DNA of 64,000 nt from Tupaia tana (lineage: Eukaryota; Chordata; Mammalia; Scandentia; Tupaiidae). Below, piece by piece: positions 9,480 through 19,145 of this stretch. The translations under genes and the position numbers were made by a program. Where the stretch lies: positions 84,952,139 to 85,016,138 of the forward strand of contig JAKSZU010000009.1 in NCBI GenBank assembly GCA_026018925.1. Reading direction: 5' to 3'. The notes under the pieces are model-generated. The model saw nothing but the letters and a program-made list of their open reading frames with translations, searched no databases and had not been told where the DNA came from. Each line of letters opens with the position of its first letter. Position 1 is the stretch's first letter.

Positions 9480-10336
9480 ATATATCCTCCGTATCTGACT
9501 ACTTTCTATCAAATTCCAGGGTCTTGTCATTTTTAATGGCTGAGTAGTATTTCATAGAGTATATATACCACACTTTTCCAATCCATTCATCAGTTTGTGG
9601 ACGTTTAGGTTGGTTCCATGTCTTGGCAATTGTGAATAATGCTGCAATAAACATTGATGTGCAAGCACTTTTCTGACTGAGCATTCTCCTGTCTTTCGGG
9701 TAAATACCCAGAAGCGGGATTGCTGGGTCAAATGGTAGTTCTATTTGTAGATTTTTGAGGAACCTCCATATTGTTCTCCACAGTGGTTGAACTAGTTTAC
9801 ATTCCCACCAACAGTGTAGGAGGATTCTCTTTTCACCACATCCCCGCCAACACTTATCACTTTTTATATTCTTTTTTTTTTTTTTTTTTGAGAGGTTTTT
9901 TTTCGCTATAGGGCGCGTGCGCTCGCCAGACAGACAGAGAGAGACATAGAGACAGAAAGCGAGAAATCACCCCCCAGGAGGGATGGTCACGCCGCAATCC
10001 CTTCTCCTCCATTCTCCTCTCGGGATCTTGGGCATGCACGCACACGCGCCCGGCGTGAGTTGTAAGCCACCGGGTCCGAGATGCGAACCGCGGTCGACTA
10101 CGTGGGAGTCCAGCGACATAGCCATTACGCTAACTGCTGGTTCCCTACTTTTTATATTCTTCATCTTTGCCATTCTGACAGGAGTTAGGTGGTATCTCAT
10201 TGTGGTTTTTATCTGCATCTCCCTTATGATGAGGGATGTTGAGCATTTCCTCATATGTATTTTGGCTGTTCGTATGTCTTCCTTGGAGAGATTTTTGTTC
10301 AGCTCATTTTCCCATCTTTTAATTGGGTTAATCTTC
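9480..10336 (-). pseudogene. L1 ORF2 C-terminal remnant (minus part of inverted L1)
   Basis: Encodes the ORF2p C-terminus on the minus strand. An open stretch 9684-9499 reads [20 protein letters not shown] and YSMKYYSAIKN, matching the better L1 copy. The Cys-knuckle region lies at about 9795-9850. A SINE (9874-10146) splits it, and it resumes to 10336 with the [10 protein letters not shown]-type residues. No complete domain is kept. Confidence 0.85.
9874..10146 (-). mobile_element. tRNA-derived SINE copy 7, young and CpG-rich
   Basis: Complete minus-strand SINE, closely similar to copy 5 (7308-7571), with the CpG-rich head and CCCTATAGCGAAAAAAAACCTC end. A 15-bp TSD, ACTTTTTATATTCTT, lies at 9859-9873 and 10147-10161. 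Inserted in the ORF2 C-terminal part of the twin-primed L1. Confidence 0.95.
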
Positions 10337-11122
10337 CTGGATTGGAAAAATTAACATAATCAAAATGACAATTCTACCCAAATTAATCTACACATTTAAT
10401 GCAATTCCAATCAAAATACCAGAAAAATTCTTCACAGATCTAGAAAAGACAATCATAGAATTTGTCTGGAATCATAAAAGACCTCGTATTGCAAAAGCAA
10501 TCCTGTGCAAGAAGAATGGAGTAGGAGGCATATCACTCCCTGATCCCAAGATATACTATAAAGTTGTGGTCATCAAAACAGCATGGTATTGGCATAAAAA
10601 CAGACATGTAGACCAATGGAATAGAATAGAGACCCCAGAAATAACCCCCAAAGCTTACAGCCAACTGATCTTTGACAAAGGATATCAGTCAATCCATTGG
10701 GAAAAGGAAAACCTCTTTAGTAAATGGTGCTGGAAAAACTGAGTATCCACCTGCAGAAAGATGAAACTGAATCCCCATCTTTCACCATTAACAACAATCA
10801 ACTCAAAATGGATCAAAGATCTGAACCTAAGACCTCAAACAATAAAATTACTGGTGGAAAATGCTGGGGAAACTCTGGGAGACATTGGAGTAGGCAAAGA
10901 CTTCTTAAATAAGACCCCCAAAGCACAGGCAATAATCCCTAAAATAGACAAGTGGGACTATATTAGACTAAGAAGTTTCTGCACAGCAAAAGACACAGTA
11001 TTAAGTGTGAACCAACAACCCTCAGAATGGGAAAATATCTTTGTTAAATATGCCTCAGACAAGGAACTGATAACCAGAATACACAGGGAACTCAAGGGCC
11101 TTATGCGAAAAAAAATGATTAA
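10337..11122 (+). pseudogene. L1 ORF2 segment, inverted part of twin-primed L1
   Basis: Plus-strand ORF2 segment after the RT catalytic core. It reads [20 protein letters not shown] (10377 on), then [12 protein letters not shown] and [13 protein letters not shown] (about 10475-10550), with one frameshift at about 10740 where the open frame of 125 residues ends and another frame continues. It ends at the MINP codons. It is the upstream portion of the same L1 whose 3' part lies on the minus strand at 8926-10336. Confidence 0.88.
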
Positions 11123-11138
11123 TCCGTGCCTTACTCTT

Positions 11139-11693
11139 AATTTGTCTCTTCTTTCATCATCTAAAACAGAAAACCTCCAGGCTCCTCCACCTCTGCCTGT
11201 GTTGGGTTTCTGGGTTCAGCGTTCAGCTTTAGGGCTTTGAAGGCCCTCCCAGCCAGGGCTTCTTCCCCCAGACCCCAGTGCTAGTCGGGTACACAAGTGT
11301 CCCCCTCTTGTTCTTCTCTGTCCCTTCTAACTTATTTTCTCTTGTTAATTTGACTCTTCTTCCCTCACCTAGGACAGAAAGTCTACATGCTCCTCCACCT
11401 CTATTTTTTGTTGGGCCTCTGGGTTAAGCTTTAGGGCTGTGAAGACTCTCCTGTCAGGTCTCCCCTTCAGACCCCAGTGCTAGTCAGGTACACAAGTGTC
11501 TCCCTCTTGTTCTTCTCTGTGCCTTCTAACTTTTTTCTCTTTAAAAACAAAACGAAACAAAACAAAACAAACAAGCAAAAGAACTTTATGCCTGTTTTTG
11601 CCTTTCTCTTGTTAATTTATATCTTCTTCCCTCATCTATGACAGAAAACCTCCAGGCTACTCCACCTCTGCCTGTGTTGGGCCTTCCTGCAGA
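11139..11693 (+). repeat. L1 5'UTR monomers (208-bp and 267-bp units)
   Basis: Tandem units marked by ACAG followed by AAAACCTCCAGGCTCCTCC-like sequence at 11166, 11374 and 11641. The first spacing is 208 bp and the second 267 bp; the longer contains an AAACAAAACAAAAC-rich part missing from the shorter. Each unit has TTGTTAATTT, a CTTCTTCCCTCA tract, GTTGGGCCTCTGGG, CAGACCCCAGTGCTAGTC and a TCTCCCTCTTGTTCTTCTC tract. The array is directly followed by an L1-type tether and ORF1 on the same strand, so the units are read as L1 promoter monomers. Confidence 0.7.
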
Positions 11694-12169
11694 GTGCTCG
11701 CACACAGTGTGCTTTTCCATTTACAACCCAATTTCATTTGCTGGGATGTGATTTGTGATTTTTTTCCCTCTTTTTCTTGTAGTACTTTTCCTTTTTATTT
11801 GCTTTTTCTTCCTCTTTCTATTTCCTACTTTCTTTTTTTTATTTTCTTACTTTCCTATTTTACTGCTCAGACCTTACCCACTGCCTAGAGAAGACTAGGG
11901 ACATAGTAGATAAACATCTGAACATTGTGAATTTTAGAGAATTCTTTGCACCTCACTGTAGTGGTTGCAAAAACAGTGAAATTCCACTACATAAATCAGA
12001 TTGCAAAACTCCTCCAGTTTTTCCCAAGTGGAGGACACAGTAGAAGAGAGAAAATAGCACTGAATTATTTCACAGTACAGGAAACACTTAAGCTCACAGT
12101 CACTGAATAGCTTCTCCAACAAGTTAGGCAGAAGTGAATACATTACCAAATGACTAAAAATCAGAGAAG
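11694..12169 (+). other. L1 5'UTR tether between monomers and ORF1
   Basis: Non-coding. It begins with a short GC-mixed piece (CTCGCACACAGTGTGC), then a long T-rich tract (about 11758-11870), then AAGACTAGGGACATAG and a region without usable ORFs. The T-rich tract followed by a GACTAG block mirrors, in the same sense, the 5'UTR of the near-intact L1 (24347 down to 24240 on the minus strand). It contains no other feature I can identify. Confidence 0.6.
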
Positions 12170-13088
12170 GGTCTAAAGGATAAGAGAATCAAGTAATACA
12201 TCTCCAGCAAGGGAACACTATAACTTGTCTGCCAGTAGGGAAATATTAGAGGATATTATCAATATGTCAGAAAAAATTAGAATATTTATGGTAACAAAAT
12301 TCTATTAGATGCAAGAGAAAAGAGACATAGAGCTCCAGAGATGAGGAAATCCTTCCATGATATGAAAGAAGAATTGAACACCATAAAAAAGAACCAAATG
12401 GAACTATTAGATATGAAGGCTATAATGCAGGAAATTAAATCCTCCCTCAAAAGTATTAAAAGCAGGTTAGGCCATGCAGAAGATTGAATCTCGAAAGTAC
12501 ACAACAAAACCAATGATCTAAAAAAATTATCAAAAATACTGAGAAAACTGAAAAGAAAACTGAGGATACTGTACGAAAAATACTAGATACAATGAAACTC
12601 CCAACATTCTGAATAATTGGTATCCCAGAAGGTGAGGAAACTAATAAGGGCATGGATAATCTTTTCCACAAAGTCCTGGAAGAAAACTTTCCAAGTCTAA
12701 AGAGGCACTCAAACATCCAGACCCAAGAAATACAAAGAAACCCAAATAGAATTAATCCAAGAAGATCCTCACCATGACACATTATAGATAGATTGAACAA
12801 AGTGGCAGATAAAGACAAGATACTAAGATTAGCAAGAGAAGGCTATCCCATCAGGCTAACACCAGATCTCTCATCAGATACAATTCAAGCAGGGAAAGAA
12901 TGGGAAAATATATTCAAAATGTTAAATGAAAAACAATTTCAACCAAGAATACTTAACCCACCAAGATTACCCTTCATATGAGGAAATAAAAACTAAACAG
13001 TCTCTGAAAAACAAAACCTGATAGAATTTACCAAGTACAAACAGCTCTTCAAGAAATTCTAAAAGAAGTACTATATCAAGAAAACTAA
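12170..13088 (+). pseudogene. L1 ORF1 remnant, plus strand
   Basis: Near full-length but decayed ORF1. By translation it has an SPARE-like N-terminus (about 12200), MSEKIRIFMVTKF (about 12264), the coiled coil (12310-12480), IPEGEE (about 12627), RRSSP (about 12757) and a clear C-terminal stretch 12793-12981 with KDKILRLAREGYPIRLTPDL and KEWENIFKML. It ends QEN-stop at 13086-13088, as in the intact copy. Stops (for example near 12484 and 12610) and a deletion in the REKREVTYK region break it. Confidence 0.85.
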
Positions 13089-13693
13089 AGAGCGACAGAC
13101 ACCAATAAGAGAACATAAAACAATCAAGAATATGACCAACCTCATGTTAGGGACAAGTCTGGAAATATCGATAATAATGTTGAATGTTCATGGATTATTC
13201 TCTGATCAAGAGACACAGACTGGCTGACTGGATTAAAAATCAGAAACCATCCATCTGCTGCCTACAAGAAACCCATCTCATGGATAAAGACATACATAAA
13301 TTAAAAGTGAAGGGCTGGAAAAAGGCATTCCATGCAAATGAAAACCAGAAAAGAGTGGGAGTCACTATACAGATTTTGGACAAAATAGGCTTTTAGACAA
13401 AAGTCATATGAAGAAACAAAGAAGGGCATTATATAGTAATAAAAGGGGTAATTCACAAAGAAGACATAACACTTATAAATATCTATGCACTGAACTCTGG
13501 AGCACTCAAAAGACAGATATGTAAAAGACAGACCATGAGATCTAAAAGGAGAGATATACTGACACAATAATTGTTTGAGATCTCAACACCCCATTGTCTC
13601 CTTTAGACAGGTCAATGATACAAAAAATAAGCAAACAGATCCAGGACCTAAATGATACCATAAATCAGATGGACTTCATAGAACTTTCCAGCA

Positions 13694-13717
13694 AAAAAAA
13701 AAAAAAAAAAAAAAGAA
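13694..13717 (+). repeat. A-rich run at ORF2 deletion point
   Basis: A run of more than 20 A, followed by AGAAAAGAAAATGG, sits exactly where the ORF2 sequence jumps from the endonuclease to the RT region. It may be the scar of a deletion, or the remnant of an A tail from an insertion whose body was lost. Confidence 0.75.
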
Positions 13718-14941
13718 AAGAAAATGGAAGGAACCCTTCCAAATTCATTCTATGAAGGCTCAATTATACTCATTCCCAAAATGAATAAGGATATAACAAA
13801 AAAAGAAAACATTAGACCTATATCTCTGATGAATATAGATGCAAAAATTATTGACAAAATACTTGCTAACAATATTCGACAGCAAATAAAAAAGGTTATT
13901 CATATGACCAGGTAAGCTTTATTCCAAGGATGCAAGGTGGTTTAATATATGCAAAAACCATAAATGTAATACAACATATTAACATTAAGAAAGATAAAAA
14001 CCATATGATCATTTCAATTGATGTGGAAAAAGCATTTGACAAAAATACAACATCTTTTCATAATTAAGACTCTCAGTAAAATTGGCATAGAAGGATCATT
14101 TCTCAGCATAATAAAAGTCATCTATGAAAAACCTATAGCTAATATTACACTAAATGAAGAAAAGCTGAACTTTTTTTTCCACTAAAAACTGGTATAAGAC
14201 TAGACTGCACACTTTCTCCACTCCTATTCAACATGGTACTGAAAGTCCTAGCCAATGCGGTCAGACAAGAGATGAAAATAAAAGGCATTCCAATAGGGAA
14301 AGAAGAGCTGAAAGAAACTCTGTTTGCAGATGACATAATTGTATACATAGGAGACCCAAGAGTAACCACAAAAAAACTTCTTGAAGTAATAAATCCATAA
14401 AGTAAAGCTGCAGAATACAAAACCAACATACAAAAATCTATAGTGTTTCTAAATATAAACAACAAGCTGATGGAGGTAGAACTGAAGAAAGGAATCTCTT
14501 TTACCATAGTCACAAAATGCATAAGATACCTAAGGATAAACCTAACTAAAGAAGTCAAAGACCTCCACACAAAAAACTATGAAAATCTTTAAAAAGAAAT
14601 TGAATATGACACAAAGAAGTAAAAGGATATTCCATATTCCTGGATAAGAATAATTAATATAATCAAATGGCAATTCTACACAAATTGCATATTTATTGCG
14701 ATCCCAATCAAGATTACCAGAGACATTGTTCACAGATCTAGAAAAGACAATCATGGAATATTTCAGCAATCAAAAAAGACCAGGTATTGCCAAAGCATCT
14801 CTCCCCCTGACCCTAAAATACATTACAAAGCTGTGATAATCAAAACAGCATGATTCTGGCATAAAAGCAGATATGTGGACCAATAGAACAGAATAGAGAC
14901 TGCAGAAATAAATCCCCAAAACATCCAGCCAACTGATTTTT

Positions 14942-15204
14942 TTTTTTTTTGGAGAGATTTTTGCTATAGGGCGCGTGCGCTTGCCAGACAGAGAGAGAGA
15001 GAAACATAGAGACAGAAAGCGAAAAATCACCCCCCAGGGGGGATGGTCACGCCGCAGTCCCTTCTCCTCCATTCTCCTCTCGGGATCTTGGGCACGCACG
15101 GACACGCGCCTGGCATGAGCTTTAAGCCACCGGGTCCGGGACGTGAACCACGGTCGACTACGTGGGAGTCCAGCGACATAGCCATTACGCTAACTGCTGG
15201 TTCC
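14942..15204 (-). mobile_element. tRNA-derived SINE copy 8
   Basis: Minus-strand SINE ending GGTTCC at the right. A perfect 17-bp TSD, CCAGCCAACTGATTTTT, lies at 14925-14941 and 15205-15221. Inserted in the post-RT part of the plus-strand ORF2 remnant. Confidence 0.94.
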
Positions 15205-15295
15205 CCAGCCAACTGATTTTTGACAAAGAGTACCAGTACATCCAGTGGAAAAAGGAAACCTTTTTAGCAAATTGTACTGAAAAAAGCTGAATATC

Positions 15296-15557
15296 GGGAC
15301 CAGCAGTTAGCATAATGGTTATGTCGCTGGACTCCCATGTAGTCGACCGCGGTATGCGTCCTAGACCCGGTGGCTTAAAACTCACACCGGGCACGTGTGT
15401 GTGCGTGCCCAAGATCCCGAGAGGAGATTGGAGGAGAAGGGCTTGTGGTGTGGCCATCCCCCCGGGGGATGATTTCTCGCTTTCTATCTCTCTGTCTCTC
15501 TCTCTGTCTGTCTGGCGAGCGCACGCACCATATAGCAAAAACCTCTTAAAAAAAACC
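15296..15557 (+). mobile_element. tRNA-derived SINE copy 9
   Basis: Plus-strand SINE starting GGGACCAGCAGTTAGC. A 9-bp TSD, CTGAATATC, lies at 15287-15295 and 15558-15566. Its B-box region reads GGTATGCGTCC, a degraded version. Inserted in the same ORF2 remnant less than 100 bp from copy 8. Confidence 0.92.
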
Positions 15558-16639
15558 CTGAATATCCACTTGCAGAAAATAAATCTGGACCCCTATCACT
15601 CACCATTGACAAAAATCAACTCAAAGTAGATCAAAGATCTAAACCTAAGACCTGCAACTAACGATAAAACTACTGGTGGAAAAAACTGGGGAAATTTTGG
15701 GAGATATCAGGGTAGGCAAAAACTTCTCAAATAAAACCCCCATAGTACAGGCAATAGCCCCAAAAATAGACAAGTGAGATTATATCAGACTAAGAAGTTT
15801 CTTCCTGGCAAAAGACACAGTAATTAGTGTGAATAGACAGCCCTCAGAATGGGAAAAGATTTTTGTAAACTATGCATCAGATAAGGGACTGATAACCAGA
15901 ATACACAAGGAACTCAAGCAGCTATTCCAAAAAAAGATGATCAACCCTATTAAAAGATGAGAGAATGATTTGAAAAAAACAATCTCTAAGGATGACATAG
16001 GAATAGCCAAAAGGCATATGAAAAAATGCTCAACATCCCTCATTGTAAGGGAAATGCAGATCAAAACAACGAAGAGATACCACCTAACACCAGTCAGAAT
16101 AACTAAGATAAATAAAACAAACAAACAAAAAAAGACAAGTGCTCGCAGGTGTGGGATGAAAGGGGAACACTCTAACACAGCTGGTGGGAATGTAAATTGA
16201 TCCAGTCACTGTGGAGAACAATTTGGAGATTCCTCAAAAATCTACAAATACAACTTCCGTATCATCCAGCAATCCCACTCCTTGGTATCTACACTCAATC
16301 ACATGTTATTAGCTTGCGAAGTGAACATTCCAACATGTGCACATTTTTCACCAGTTCAGTTAACAATACTATAAAGTTATCTTCAATAGATAATAACTCA
16401 TTTATTTGTCCCATAAATGACTTGCCTCTCTAGTTTTCTTCTTAATGTCCTTCCTCATACTCTACTCTTTCACCTACCCTTTTCCCACACTGTACCCTGT
16501 ATTCACAACCATTTACTATGTTTCTATGTCCTTTATTTATTCAGTTTCGGTTATAGAGTGTGGACACTTGGTATATATTAAGTGGAAACATACAATGTCT
16601 CTCGTAGCCTGGCTTGCTTCACTCAGCAGTAAATGTTCC

Positions 16640-18848
16640 ATATTCATCTAGTTTTTTGTCAAAAGCCAGGGTTTTGTTGTTTTTTATGCCTGAGTAGTAT
16701 TCCATAGAGTATATGTGCTACATTTTTTCAATCCATTCATCTGTTAATGGGCATTTGGTTTGGTTCTATGTCTTAGCAATTGTGAATAATGCCACAATAA
16801 ACAATGATGTGCAAGCACTTTTCCAATTAAGAGTTCTTCTGTCCTTTGGGTAGACTTGTAGGAGTGGGATTGCTGGATCATATGGTAATTCTATTTGTAG
16901 ATTTTTGAGAAATCTCCAAATTGTTTTCCACAGTGGCTGAACCAATTTATATTCCCACCAGCAGTGTAGGAGAGTTCCTCTTTCCTTTTTTATCTTATTA
17001 TTATATTTTTATATTACATTTGATCACATATATTTTTACAGTGTATTAATTTCTTTTTCCAGCATGATTACTATGCATATCAGTCAAGACAAAGACATTA
17101 CTATTCACATCATCATCTTCATCAAATAGCTTTTTTTTATATTATTAGTGTTATTATTATTCATTCTCAATTTTTTTAAACATTCGATATATCTTGATAT
17201 ATCTTTTGGTTTGTAAAGAGAATTTACCCAACATAAAATACTTCTTAGATCAGTTCAATTGAGAATACTATACACATTATCATCTATAGGCAATAAACCA
17301 TTTCTGTGTCCCACTAATGTCATGCCTCTCTATTTGTTCTTGTGCTATCCTTCTCTATACTTGTCCCTTCTTTCCTCCTTTTACCACACCTCCACTAGCA
17401 CTTATTATTATTATCCTTTTTAATATTAGTCATTCTGACTGAGGATAGGTGATATCTCATTGTGGTTTTGATCTGCATCTCCCTTATGATGAGGAATGTT
17501 GAGCATCTTTTCATATGCCTTTTGGCTATTCATATATCTTCCTTAGAGAGTGTTTTTTCATCTCATTCTTCCATCTTCTAATAGGGTTGATCAACAATTT
17601 TTAGGACAGCTGCTTGAGTTCCTTGTGTATTCTGGTTATCAGTCCCTTATCTGACTCATAGGTTACAAAAATATTTTCTCATTCTGAGGGCTGTCAATTC
17701 ACACTAATTACTGTGTCTTTCACCATGCAGAAACATCTTAATCTGAAGTGATCCCACTTGTCTATTTTTGGGATTATTTACAATGCTTAGGGTTCTTATA
17801 TAAGAAGGCTTGCCTACCCCAATGTCTCCCAGAGTTTTCCCAGTATTTTCCAACAGAAGTTTCAAAGTTTGAGCACTTAGATTTAGATCTTTGATGCACT
17901 TTGAGTTGATTCTTCTCAATGGTGAGAGGTAGGGTTCAGAGTCATCTTTTTGCAGGTGGATACCCAGTTTTTCCAGCATTGTTTGATAAAGAAGTTCCCC
18001 CCCACACTAGATTGACTGGTACCCCTTGTCAAAAATCAGTTGGCTATGTTTGGGAATTTATTTCTGGGGACTCTATTTTGTTCCATTTGTGTCCCTGTCT
18101 GTTTCTATGCCAATACCATACTGTTTTAATTACCACAGCTTTGTAGTATATTTTTGGTTAAACAGTGAGATGCCACCCACTCTTCTTGTGTAGAATTGTT
18201 TGGGCAATACAAGGTCTTTTATGACTCCAGACAAATTGTATGATCATGTTTCTAGGTCTGTGAAGAATGTCTCTGTAATTTTGATTGAGATTGCATTAAT
18301 TTGGGTAAAATTGCCCTTTTTGTTATATGAATTCCTCCAATCAAAGAACATGGGATGTCTTTCCACTTTTTTGTGTCATTTTCAATTTCCTTGTTTTAGC
18401 TTCTCGGAGTTTTCCTTGTGGAGGTCTTTAACTTCTTTGGTTAGATTTATTTCTATATATCATACTTTTTGAGGCTATGGTAAATGCAATTACTTTTTTC
18501 AGTTCTGTTTCAGTATGCCTGCTGTTTGTATATAGAAAATGCTATAGATAACTGTGTGTTGATTTTGTATCCTGCAACTTTACAGTATTTGTGTATTACT
18601 TCCAGGAATTTTTTCATGGATAGCATTGAGTCGTCTATGTATACAATCATGTAATTTGCAAATAGAGAGTTTCACCTGTTCTTTGCCTATTTGAATGCTT
18701 TTTATTTTTTCCTCTTTTCTGATTGTGTTGGTGAGGACTTTCAGTACTAAAATGAAAAGGGGCAGAGAAAGTTGTAATCCTTGTCTTGTACCAGTTTTTA
18801 GCTGAAAAGCGCTCAGCTTTTCTACATTCAGGATGATGTTAGCTATGG
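16640..18848 (-). pseudogene. L1 ORF2 remnant, minus strand
   Basis: Decayed ORF2. The clearest open part (17979-17704) reads MLEKLGIHLQKDDSEPYLSP and then [17 protein letters not shown], matching the post-RT region of the better copy. The FADD region is visible near 18650 as a degraded match, and the sequence ends in the NIILN codons at about 18840. Frameshifts and stops are frequent. Confidence 0.82.
16985..17371 (-). mobile_element. L1 3'UTR stub inserted in the minus-strand L1
   Basis: A T-rich start (minus-strand A tail) is followed by 3'UTR sequence matching 8940-9350 (ACAGTGTATTA, CATGCATATCAGTCAA, a CTCTATTTGTTCT block). The host L1 reads across it, from GAGTTCCTCTTTCC to ACCACACCTCC. 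The likely TSD is TTCCTC(C)TTT on both sides, imperfect. It is a 5'-truncated L1 of about 390 bp. Confidence 0.72.
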
Positions 18849-18903
18849 GTTTTTTTTTTTGTTTGTTTTGTTTTTTATTTATTTTTTTTATTTATTTATT
18901 TTT
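18849..18903 (-). other. A tail of the near-intact L1
   Basis: A T-run with G interruptions, followed by TTTATTTATTTATTTTTG, is on the minus strand a long, partly mutated A tail. It begins immediately after GCTATGGG of the interrupted older L1, giving a T-rich endonuclease target. Confidence 0.85.
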
Positions 18904-19145
18904 GTATATACTTTCAATCATATTGTTTGTCTTACAATGAGACCATTTTGATATGTGAACATTTCTCCCCAGACCCGTTGATCGAAATATCTTCAGCAGA
19001 TAACACCACACCTCCCCATCCCGTCAATGCTCTACCTCTGTATCCCTTCTCTAAATGTCTTTCGTTGGGCCCCACTCCTCCACATACACCTCATCTGACA
19101 TTCACACCCATCTCTTGTGTTTGTTCAACTGTTAGTCAATCAGTT
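18904..19145 (-). other. 3'UTR of the near-intact L1
   Basis: Non-coding sequence between the ORF2 stop and the A tail. On the minus strand it is G-rich near 19005-19095 (GTGGGGCCC, GGGAGGTGTGG), fitting the G-rich tract commonly found in mammalian L1 3'UTRs. It matches 3'UTR remnants at about 880-1140 and 16295-16620. Confidence 0.8.

Larger units (their letters stand above)
8926..11122 (-). mobile_element. 5'-inverted (twin-primed) L1
   Basis: The 3' half of an L1 lies on the minus strand (8926-10336: A tail, 3'UTR, ORF2 C-terminus). The adjoining upstream ORF2 segment lies inverted on the plus strand (10337-11122). The inner ends meet at the same ORF2 position, around the MINP(I)KRW codons. 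A 16-bp TSD, TCCGTGCCTTACTCTT, flanks the whole element (8910-8925 and 11123-11138). This is the signature of twin priming. A SINE (9874-10146) was inserted later. Confidence 0.9.
13132..16294 (+). pseudogene. L1 ORF2 remnant with internal deletion
   Basis: Starts at ATG 13132, 44 bases after the ORF1 stop. The endonuclease part includes SICCLQETHL (about 13252) with the catalytic-type Glu. At about 13692 an A-rich run replaces several hundred bases, and the sequence resumes in the RT domain ([14 protein letters not shown], about 13735; [10 protein letters not shown]). The FADD-type catalytic motif region is near 14325. It continues through the post-RT region, interrupted by two SINEs, to the LLGIY codons just before 16294, where it meets an opposite-strand L1. 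Many stops; non-functional. Confidence 0.85.
16295..18848 (-). mobile_element. Minus-strand L1 fragment, interrupted
   Basis: The minus-strand reading gives 3'UTR (16295 to about 16620), the ORF2 C-terminus (about 16640-16984), then after an inserted stub (16985-17371) the post-RT and RT regions of ORF2 (17372-18848). It lacks an A tail at its left end: it starts at TCAATCACAT, which in the better copy lies about 60 bp inside the tail. Its right end is cut by the near-intact L1 inserted at 18849, so its 5' half should lie beyond the assembly gap or has been lost. Confidence 0.85.

Noticed and set aside
5551-11693. Reading the 208-267-bp units as LTRs of an endogenous retrovirus
   Set aside because: They contain AATAAA and pyrimidine stretches, but there are no TG...CA ends, primer site or retroviral genes, and the units are tandem and lead into an L1 tether and ORF1. 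Kept as a secondary possibility only.
1797-15557. Functional tRNA genes in the SINE heads
   Set aside because: The heads have A- and B-box-like motifs but do not form a convincing full tRNA, and all are fused to SINE bodies with TSDs.
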